Shown here piece by piece: positions 1-4,607 of a stretch of DNA of 6,882 nucleotides; position 1 is the stretch's first letter, and each line of letters begins with the position of its first letter. Under the pieces are notes generated by a model, which did no database searches, was not told the DNA's origin, and saw only the letters and a program-made list of their open reading frames with translations. A program made the position numbers and the translations under genes. Source of the stretch: Bacillota bacterium (lineage in GTDB: Bacteria; Bacillota; Clostridia; Tissierellales; Peptoniphilaceae); contig JAEZYW010000200.1 of the NCBI GenBank assembly GCA_023418835.1, positions 1 to 6,882 of the forward strand, written 5' to 3'.

Positions 1-386
1 ATTTAGTTTTTGGAATGTACGATCTTATGAATCTCGTCACCGGGGAAGAAGGAAGCGGAGAGGCGGTTTTAATACGGGGAGTGGAGCAACTGAATTCTCT
101 GGATGTATTTTCTCAAAACAGATTTCAAAAAAATTACGAGGAACTTTCTTACTATCAAAAGAAAAATCTGACAAACGGTCCAGGAAAATTGACAAGATCC
201 ATGGAAATTACTAGAAATGACAATGAAAAAGATTTGTTGGAAGATGAAATCTATATTGTCGATGAAAATTTTAAAGATTTTAATATAGTAAGCTCTCCCA
301 GAATCGGAGTGGATTACGCAGGGGAAGACGCTAAACTTCCCTATAGATTTTATATAGAGGGAAACAATTACGTATCCAAAAATTAG
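1..386 (+). CDS. mpg: DNA-3-methyladenine glycosylase (AAG/MPG family), C-terminal part
   Basis: Base-excision repair enzyme of the AAG/MPG family, which removes alkylated purines such as 3-methyladenine from DNA in the cytoplasm. The reading frame is open from the window edge (codons in frame from base 3, reading L-V-F-G before the first Met at 15), so that Met is internal and the true start lies upstream. Visible family hallmarks are VTGEEGSGEAVLIRGVE near the start, NGPGKLTR in the middle, and the closing block SPRIGVDYA...LPYRFYIEGNNYVSKN, which is the usual C-terminus of the family. The catalytic glutamate block of this family lies N-terminal and is outside the window. About 128 codons are present of a family length near 190-200. 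It is followed at once by the racemase gene, with the stop codon inside that gene's ribosome-binding site, so the two are probably co-transcribed. Confidence 0.9.
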   Translation, partial: LVFGMYDLMNLVTGEEGSGEAVLIRGVEQLNSLDVFSQNRFQKNYEELSYYQKKNLTNGPGKLTRSMEITRNDNEKDLLEDEIYIVDENFKDFNIVSSPRIGVDYAGEDAKLPYRFYIEGNNYVSKN

Positions 387-394
387 GAGGAATT
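384..394 (+). promoter_or_regulatory. Shine-Dalgarno site overlapping the upstream stop codon
   Basis: The glycosylase stop TAG (384-386) is the first part of TAGGAGG (384-390), a perfect AGGAGG site four bases before the racemase ATG at 395. A ribosome terminating on the first gene sits on the initiation site of the second, which suggests coupled translation and fixes the racemase start. Confidence 0.8.
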
Positions 395-1048
395 ATGAAA
401 ATAGGAGTATTTGCAGGAACAAAAGTAGACACCCAAATGGGAGTGGAACTTTTACAATCCAGAGGATTTGAAACTTTGTCATACCCTTTGGCGGCAACAC
501 CCCAAGAGCAGACTAATATGCAGTATTTTTCCCAAAGCCAGTTGGAAAATCTCGTGGAAGAATACGCCCAAGATGCCATTGCCAAAGGGGCAGAGGGGAT
601 TTTTATCTACTGCAATTCTTTAAGCTCTGCCATTGACTACGAAAAGATAGAAAAAAATATAGGAATTCCAGTAATCACTCCTTTGGAAACTTACAAAAAC
701 TTGCCAAAAGAAGTTCGAAACGTGGCAATTCTAGGAGCGAATGGAATTTCTGCATACAAAATCGATCAAATAATCACAAAACACAATCTGGATGTGAACA
801 CAATCTCCATTGGAAATCTTTCCATAGTGGAATCCATTGAAGAAAACAAAGCCCCAAGGGAAATAACCTCCCTTTTGAATTTAGAAGGATTGATTAAATA
901 CTTAGAAGGAATTAAAGACGAAAGATACAAAATCGACTCCATTATCTTAGGATGCACTCATTTTCCATATTTAAAGGAAGAATTGGAAAGATTGACGACA
1001 TTAAATATAATCGATCCCGCAGAGGATATGATTAGCAAACTTTCATAA
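395..1048 (+). CDS. Asp/Glu racemase superfamily protein
   Basis: A 217-residue cytoplasmic protein of the cofactor-independent Asp/Glu/hydantoin racemase superfamily. These enzymes invert amino acids with two cysteines, one in each lobe. Both are visible: Cys73 in IYCNSLSSA and Cys187 in ILGCTHFPYL, the second being the typical GCTHFP block of glutamate and aspartate racemases. The N-terminus (KIGVFAGTKVDTQMG) replaces the VFDSGxGG motif of MurI, and the protein is shorter than MurI (about 260-270 residues). It therefore seems to belong to a separate subgroup, and a role in supplying D-glutamate for peptidoglycan is not certain. The residue range 113-125 (VAILGANGISAYK) resembles the second-lobe entry strand. 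The start is set by AGGAGG four bases upstream. The substrate (aspartate, glutamate or other) cannot be told from sequence. Confidence 0.85.
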   Translation: MKIGVFAGTKVDTQMGVELLQSRGFETLSYPLAATPQEQTNMQYFSQSQLENLVEEYAQDAIAKGAEGIFIYCNSLSSAIDYEKIEKNIGIPVITPLETYKNLPKEVRNVAILGANGISAYKIDQIITKHNLDVNTISIGNLSIVESIEENKAPREITSLLNLEGLIKYLEGIKDERYKIDSIILGCTHFPYLKEELERLTTLNIIDPAEDMISKLS

Positions 1049-1109
1049 TTTACTAATTGTTTATATTTATTCTGCGAATTTTGGGTATGTTAAAATAGCG
1101 AGGTGAAAT

Positions 1110-1718
1110 ATGACTTTTAGACAATACTTAAGAAGAATTAAAGGGCCTACTATAAAAGTGGCAATTACCTTTATAATAATTGGAATTTTAATTACAGGGA
1201 TATTCGCTTTTAATTTGTTTGGATCTGCGGATTTTTTACAAGAAGTTGTAGATGAGATTATGGAAACTTTCGACGGGCTTATTGCAGATGATGGAACAAT
1301 CAATCCAATTGCTTTAATATTGAATAATATTCGAGTTTGCTTTATAGCCTTTGGGATTGGCATAATTCCCTTTTTATATTTGCCCATATTAATACTCCTT
1401 GTAAATGCAGGGATTGTCGGTGCAATTTTGGGATTTTTCTCTTTGGAAAGCACATCTACATTGTTTAAAACTGTAATATTTAGAATTTTGCCCCATGGGA
1501 TTTTGGAACTTCCAGCGATTTTTATAGCGTTAGCTTGTGGATTTTTACTTTGCCACACCATAACAAAAAGGATTTTAAGAAAAAACACGGATATGACAAT
1601 TTCTGAGGTTTTAATAAACTCTTTAAAGACGTTGATATTTGTCTGTGTTCCCCTTATGATAGCTGCTGGAATAATCGAGGTTTTCATTACTCCCAGACTT
1701 TTAATGATGGTAATGTAA
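1110..1718 (+). CDS. SpoIIM/DUF95-family integral membrane protein
   Basis: A 202-residue membrane protein of the stage II sporulation protein M family. In Bacillus, SpoIIM works with SpoIID and SpoIIP in peptidoglycan remodelling during engulfment, but the wider family is also found in non-sporulating bacteria with unknown roles. A short basic N-terminus (RQYLRRIKGP) precedes a first membrane segment at about residues 17-36. Family marks are ILNNIRVCFIAFGIG (about 70-84), a long hydrophobic hairpin to about 111, and ILPHGILELPAIFIALACG (about 126-144), the most conserved SpoIIM stretch. A last membrane segment lies at about 174-195. The start ATG has AGGTG at 1101-1105. It lies 61 bases after the racemase with no convincing promoter between them, and ends just before a terminator. 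No other sporulation genes are visible, so a sporulation role is not shown. Confidence 0.85.
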   Translation: MTFRQYLRRIKGPTIKVAITFIIIGILITGIFAFNLFGSADFLQEVVDEIMETFDGLIADDGTINPIALILNNIRVCFIAFGIGIIPFLYLPILILLVNAGIVGAILGFFSLESTSTLFKTVIFRILPHGILELPAIFIALACGFLLCHTITKRILRKNTDMTISEVLINSLKTLIFVCVPLMIAAGIIEVFITPRLLMMVM

Positions 1719-1735
1719 TAATGAATAACAATTTG

Positions 1736-1765
1736 AAATCGCCTTAAAGGGCGGTTTTTTATTTT
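1736..1765 (+). terminator. Intrinsic terminator after the SpoIIM-family gene
   Basis: The stem AAATCGCC (1736-1743) pairs with GGCGGTTT (1750-1757) through one T-G wobble, with a short loop of about six bases. It is followed by a T-rich run (TTTTTTATTTT overlaps the 3' arm). It lies 17 bases after the stop codon and ends the glycosylase-racemase-SpoIIM transcript. Confidence 0.85.
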
Positions 1766-1869
1766 GAAAAAAAGAAATTTAAAAAATTTGAAAATTTCTT
1801 GTAGTCATAATTGCCTTTCATACGTTGTATATATAAAGGGAGAAAAATAAAGTTCAAACCTTTAAAATA

Positions 1870-1878
1870 TGGTAACAT
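1870..1878 (+). promoter_or_regulatory. Possible extended -10 promoter for the sigma-factor gene
   Basis: TGGTAACAT fits the extended -10 pattern TGnTAnnAT, with TTCAAA at 1853-1858 as a weak, rather close -35. Transcription would begin near 1885, 12 bases before the AGGTG ribosome-binding site at 1898-1902. A second, weaker pair lies upstream: TTGCCT at 1811-1816 and TATAAA at 1832-1837, with a 15-base spacer. Both are predictions from pattern only. Confidence 0.4.
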
Positions 1879-1910
1879 ATTAGTTGAAATTAAAACTAGG
1901 TGTTATAAAA

Positions 1911-2459
1911 ATGCTAGCAATATATCTTTCTATGGTGGACACACCAAAGGAAAAAATGAAAGTAGAAAAGTTTTACAACAAATACATAAACTATCTACTC
2001 AATTACGCTTACAAATTTTTAAAAAGTAAAGAGCTCTCAGAAGACGCAGTCCACGAGGCTTTTATTTCTATACTCAAAAACAAGGACAAATACTTAAATT
2101 TAAAAGAAAATCAACTCAAACGGAGTGCTACTGTTATTTTAAGAAACAAATGCATAGATATCTTAAGAAAGGACAAAAAATACGCAGACATTCCCATGGA
2201 AGATGTGGAAATTTACTTAGAAAGTGACGAAAAATCCGTAGAGGAACAGTCGATTTTAAATGATGAGGTTGAAAAAATCCAAAGACACTTAAAAAACCTA
2301 GACGAGATGACAAAACAAATCCTCATTATGAAATACGTCGAAGATATGAGTTTAAAAGAAATTGGAGAAGAAATGAATCTCACCTCCAAACACGTGTCTA
2401 CAAAAATTTACAGGGGAAAAGAAAAGCTGAAAAAACTTATAGAAAAGACCAGCTATTAA
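1911..2459 (+). CDS. RNA polymerase sigma-70 family factor, ECF-like
   Basis: A 182-residue sigma factor with only regions 2 and 4, which would direct RNA polymerase to a special promoter set. The N-terminus MLAIYLSMVDTPKEK, followed by a Phe-Tyr-Asn-Lys-Tyr block, is typical of a clostridial small sigma-factor group. Region 2 covers about residues 20-90 (SEDAVHEAFISILKN, then a RNKCIDILRK core-binding/-10 recognition helix). Region 4 covers about 120-177, with QILIMKYVEDMSLKEIGEEM and the helix-turn-helix recognition helix LTSKHVSTKIYRGKEKLKK. The ATG at 1911 is preferred over a TTG at 1884 because it has AGGTG eight bases upstream and gives the usual family N-terminus. There is no anti-sigma factor gene next to it: the upstream gene is behind a terminator, and downstream comes a convergent broken gene and an IS element. 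How it is regulated is not visible. Confidence 0.87.
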   Translation: MLAIYLSMVDTPKEKMKVEKFYNKYINYLLNYAYKFLKSKELSEDAVHEAFISILKNKDKYLNLKENQLKRSATVILRNKCIDILRKDKKYADIPMEDVEIYLESDEKSVEEQSILNDEVEKIQRHLKNLDEMTKQILIMKYVEDMSLKEIGEEMNLTSKHVSTKIYRGKEKLKKLIEKTSY

Positions 2460-2527
2460 ATATCAAGAAATAATTTAATTGATTTTGCTTTGATGATTTT
2501 AGAATTTCTATCAGAATCCTGCAAGAG

Positions 2528-2643
2528 GAAATTCGTCATTGACAGAACCTGCTACAAATTCTTATGTAAAATAGGCAAAACAAATAAACCTAAACTAAGA
2601 CTAATAAATTTAGGTTAGAATTAAGCAATGCTAAAGAATCATC
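2528..2643 (-). other. Noncoding right end of the IS110 element
   Basis: This is a 116-base stretch between the recombinase stop codon and the predicted right end. It holds a stem-loop (see the terminator entry), and CTGTCA (2545-2540), which could act as a -35 box once the ends are joined in a circle. The last bases before the core are ACGAATTTC (2536-2528), the segment that the donor loop of the bridge RNA appears to read. No open reading frame is seen here. Confidence 0.7.
2581..2616 (-). terminator. Possible terminator of the recombinase transcript
   Basis: On the minus strand AACCTAAA (2616-2609) pairs perfectly with TTTAGGTT (2594-2587) around a 14-base loop. It is followed by the T-rich stretch TATTTGTTTTG. 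The stem is AT-rich and the loop long, so termination may be weak. It lies 28 bases after the recombinase stop codon. Confidence 0.4.
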
Positions 2644-3819
2644 TTAAAAGTGAGGAACATAAGGTTCATCATCACGGAGGACTGCAAAAATTATGTTACA
2701 CATCTTCCTGGAAACTGCACCTATAGCTGTTAAATGATGTTTTCCACGTGATTTAAGAGACTGATAATATATAGATAAAGCTGGATCTTTAAAAGCTGCA
2801 ACAGTAGCAGCTAGCCAAATTGCTCTTCGAAGATAAGGAGAACCACGTTTTGAAATTTTAGTTTGATTCCCAATAAAATCACCAGATTGCTTAACAGCTA
2901 CATCAAGACCAGCATAAGCAACTAGCTGTGGAGCAGATTCAAAACGAGAAATATCACCAACTTCTCCAATAATTATAGCACCAAGAACATCACCAATACC
3001 TGTAATAGTTGTGATAACTTGATTGGTTCGATGGAGTAAGGTGGAGATTTCAATCTCTAGTTCCTTTAATTGTTCTTCAATAAAGTTAATTTGGGCAATA
3101 ATTTGTTTAATTTGAAAAGAGAAGGCACTTTTTGCAAATTTTACTCCGAAGGTACTAGAAGCAGACTCTTGTATTTCATTAGCTTTTGGGACACCAAACC
3201 GACCCTTACTCGCTTTTGATAAAAGCTCTGTAAGAGTATTTGTATCTACAGATAACATATCCTCAGGAGTAGGATATTTAGAGAGTAGTTCTCTTGAAGT
3301 AACTCCAAAGGTATCAGAAAAAAGTTTGGAGTATTCAGGGAAAACTTGATCTAAAAGAGCAATACACTTGCGTTTCCAATCAGAACATTCGTCTACCAAA
3401 GCAAGTCGATAACGAGATAATTGACGTAAAGCCATAATATCTTCATCGGCTAAAGAAGTAGATGAGAATTCACCGAAACGCATAATTTGAGCAATGATAA
3501 AAGAATCCTTAGAGTCATTCTTGGTTTGTCTAATATACATCTTTCTAAAGGCATCGGATTGAATAGGGTTAATAACATAAACAGTAAAACCTAGATCAAT
3601 CAGATAAGAATAAAGACTAACCCAATAGTGACCAGTTGCTTCCATACCAATAATAGTATTGGAGGTATCAGCTTCAAACTTATCAAGCAAAGAAGTTAAC
3701 TTATCACAACCAGCTTGAGAGTTTGAGAAGGAGATACTTCTATCAAGAAGCTTACCTTTAGAATTAGTAATAGAAGCTTCGTGGTTTTTCTTAGCAATAT
3801 CAATACCAACATAAAACAT
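2644..3819 (-). CDS. IS110-family RNA-guided recombinase (transposase)
   Basis: A 391-residue recombinase of the IS110 family, full length for the family. The N-terminal RuvC-like DEDD domain shows Asp7 in VGIDIAK, Glu60 in IGMEATGHYW, and Asp102 and Asp105 in NDSKDSFIIA. A helical linker spans about residues 130-265 (coiled-coil-like around 240-262). The C-terminal Tnp domain begins at ITGIGDVLGAIIIGEVGDIS (about 272-291), continues with LVAYAGLD, and contains the conserved KRGSPYLRRAIW block in which Ser327 is the expected catalytic serine. The ATG has GGTGA four bases upstream (3828-3824). Such enzymes use a bridge RNA to bring donor and target DNA together and exchange strands at a short core. 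The noncoding leader before the gene holds that RNA, as in the IS110 group proper; in the IS1111 group it lies after the gene. No disrupted codon was seen. Confidence 0.95.
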   Translation of the reverse strand: MFYVGIDIAKKNHEASITNSKGKLLDRSISFSNSQAGCDKLTSLLDKFEADTSNTIIGMEATGHYWVSLYSYLIDLGFTVYVINPIQSDAFRKMYIRQTKNDSKDSFIIAQIMRFGEFSSTSLADEDIMALRQLSRYRLALVDECSDWKRKCIALLDQVFPEYSKLFSDTFGVTSRELLSKYPTPEDMLSVDTNTLTELLSKASKGRFGVPKANEIQESASSTFGVKFAKSAFSFQIKQIIAQINFIEEQLKELEIEISTLLHRTNQVITTITGIGDVLGAIIIGEVGDISRFESAPQLVAYAGLDVAVKQSGDFIGNQTKISKRGSPYLRRAIWLAATVAAFKDPALSIYYQSLKSRGKHHLTAIGAVSRKMCNIIFAVLRDDEPYVPHF

Positions 3820-3844
3820 AAAATCACCAGCTTTTAAAATATTA

Positions 3845-4040
3845 ACAGATAAAGTCTAGGACCTCTCTACTTTACAACAATACAACCTCGTTAGATATTC
3901 AGTAACTAGGTACTATCCAGCTCATTCGTATATGGATGTAAAGAAGAGGCGTAACTCTTTTCAAGGAAGACTAGGCTTCAAGGAGGAATGCTACGACCTC
4001 TATCTGTACAATTATTATCTCATAAGATTTATGAGATAGA
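3845..4040 (-). ncRNA. Predicted bridge RNA of the IS110 element
   Basis: Read on the minus strand, the region begins with a perfect 10-bp hairpin (TATCTCATAA, 4038-4029, with TTATGAGATA, 4025-4016), the usual 5' stem-loop. The body is closed by ACAGATA (4007-4001) and TATCTGT (3851-3845). The target-binding loop has the stem AGAGG-(U)-CGUA (4001-3992) with UACG-CCUCU (3953-3945), an apical GAAG-CCUAGU-CUUC hairpin (3979-3966) and 12-base internal-loop arms at 3991-3980 and 3965-3954. The donor-binding loop has the stem CUUUACA (3943-3937) with UGUAAAG (3876-3870), an apical AGUA-CCUAGU-UACU hairpin (3914-3901) and guide arms around 3929-3919 and 3891-3886. The arms match the element ends and flanks. 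The 5' end could start as far up as about 4065. The function is inferred from the IS621 bridge RNA model. Confidence 0.8.
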
Positions 4041-4048
4041 AAAGAAAA

Positions 4049-4066
4049 TATAGTTTTTAAACTATA
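4049..4066 (-). repeat. Perfect inverted repeat at the left end of the IS
   Basis: TATAGTTT and AAACTATA form a perfect 8-bp AT-rich stem with a 2-base loop. On the minus strand it is followed by TTTTCTTTTC, a terminator-like arrangement. It lies just inside the element, between the left-end -10 box and the bridge-RNA 5' hairpin. The stop codon of the interrupted transporter frame (4059-4057) falls in its loop. It might damp transcription coming in from dprA, or protect the 5' end of the bridge RNA. Confidence 0.6.
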
Positions 4067-4590
4067 ACTTTATTATACGAGGAGGTAGATATCAAAAGCA
4101 AATCTCCCAGCTCAATTCCAGAGACGTCACGCAAACTTAAAAAACCTATTCCAATGATAGCTAGAAAAATCCCCACCCATTGATAGAGTTTGACTTTTTT
4201 TCCAAGGGCCAAACCAATTAGAGGAACGACAACTACACTCATAGTGCTTAAAAAGCCTGCCTTGCCAATGCTAGTATATCGAAGTCCCATTTGTTGGGTT
4301 GTAATTCCCAAAAACAAAAATGTTCCGCAAATCATTCCACCTTCAATAGTGGCTCTAATATTACTGTCTTCGTTCCAAAATCGAATCTTTCCAGTCTTTT
4401 TGTAATTTCTATAAAGGACCATGGGAAATACTACTATGCTTCCAATGGACATTCTAAAAAAATTAAAAGTAAAAGGCCCCATGTTTTTTGCTCCCTGGGA
4501 CTGGGCTATGTAATTTAAACCCCAGATTATTACTGCCGTAAGCAGTCCAATTATGCTGAGTATTCTAATTCTAGATGTATTTTCTTTCAT
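4057..4590 (-). pseudogene. EamA/DMT-family transporter, interrupted by the IS110 element
   Basis: This is the N-terminal half of a drug/metabolite transporter superfamily (EamA) membrane protein, normally about 290-300 residues with two EamA repeats and ten membrane segments. Visible are five hydrophobic segments (about residues 11-29, 40-59, 82-101, 108-130 and 136-154) and the EamA pattern: WGLNYIAQSQGAKNMGPFTFNFFR, LGITTQQMGLRYTSIGKAGFLS, VVVVPLIGLALGKKVKLYQWVG and IGIGFLSL. The native sequence runs to codon 170, at the CT core. The last codons (SYNKVIV and the stop) are mainly IS-encoded. The second EamA repeat is missing, and the far side of the IS does not supply it. The start has AGGA five bases upstream, 17 bases after the dprA stop, so it was the third gene of the yifB-dprA operon. 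The half-protein is unlikely to transport. The substrate is unknown. Confidence 0.85.
4072..4077 (-). promoter_or_regulatory. Left-end -10 box (TATAAT) for bridge RNA and recombinase
   Basis: A perfect TATAAT lies two bases inside the left end, with transcription expected to begin near 4065 toward the bridge RNA and recombinase. In the integrated copy the only -35 candidate is the poor TTGCTT (4101-4096, spacer 18) in the host gene. In a circular form, CTGTCA of the right end (2545-2540) would sit 16 bases upstream: 12 right-end bases, the CT core and CG. A promoter formed by joining the ends is known for IS110-type elements; here it is a prediction. Confidence 0.6.
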
Positions 4591-4607
4591 TTATATCCTA
4601 ATATGTC

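Larger units (their letters stand above)
2526..4081 (-). mobile_element. IS110-family insertion sequence with bridge RNA
   Basis: The element runs from its left end at 4079 to its right end at 2528 on the minus strand, flanked by CT at 4081-4080 and CT at 2527-2526. With one core copy it is 1554 bases. It has no terminal inverted repeats, as expected for the IS110 group. Boundaries were found by matching the guide segments of the predicted bridge RNA to the ends. The right end ACGAATTTCCT (2536-2526) matches the donor-loop segment ACGAATGAGCT (3929-3919) at 8 of 11 positions, with the CT core in register. The left end CCTCGT (4082-4077) is the reverse complement of ACGAGG (3891-3886). The outer flanks match the target loop. 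The recombinase frame and both ends are intact, so the copy may be active. It sits inside an EamA transporter gene. Confidence 0.85.

Noticed and set aside
1088..1096. TGTTAAAAT as an extended -10 promoter for the SpoIIM-family gene
   Set aside because: Transcription would start near 1103, inside the ribosome-binding site, leaving about seven bases of leader; there is also no -35 at a proper distance.
1067..1687. Long minus-strand reading frame opposite the SpoIIM-family gene
   Set aside because: It is the mirror of a well-supported gene, has no family motifs and no ribosome-binding site; its length reflects the hydrophobic codon composition of the sense strand.
1884..1910. TTG start extending the sigma factor by nine codons
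   Set aside because: The ATG at 1911 has AGGTG at a good distance and gives the usual family N-terminus; the extra nine codons lie over the leader and ribosome-binding site.
1811..2029. Plus-strand frame of 72 codons overlapping the sigma-factor start
   Set aside because: It begins with TTG, has no ribosome-binding site and overlaps a clear sigma factor in another frame.
2502..2534. GAATTTC ... GAAATTC inverted repeat spanning the right IS boundary as a terminal repeat or sigma-gene terminator
   Set aside because: One arm lies outside the element and one inside, so it is not a terminal repeat; the loop is 19 bases and no T-run follows. It is probably a chance result of AT-rich sequence.
2512..2552. 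Near direct repeat CAGAATCCTGC / CAGAACCTGC about 30 bases apart as target-site duplication
   Set aside because: Both copies are at the same side of the IS and one is inside the right end; IS110 elements leave only a short core, which is accounted for by CT.
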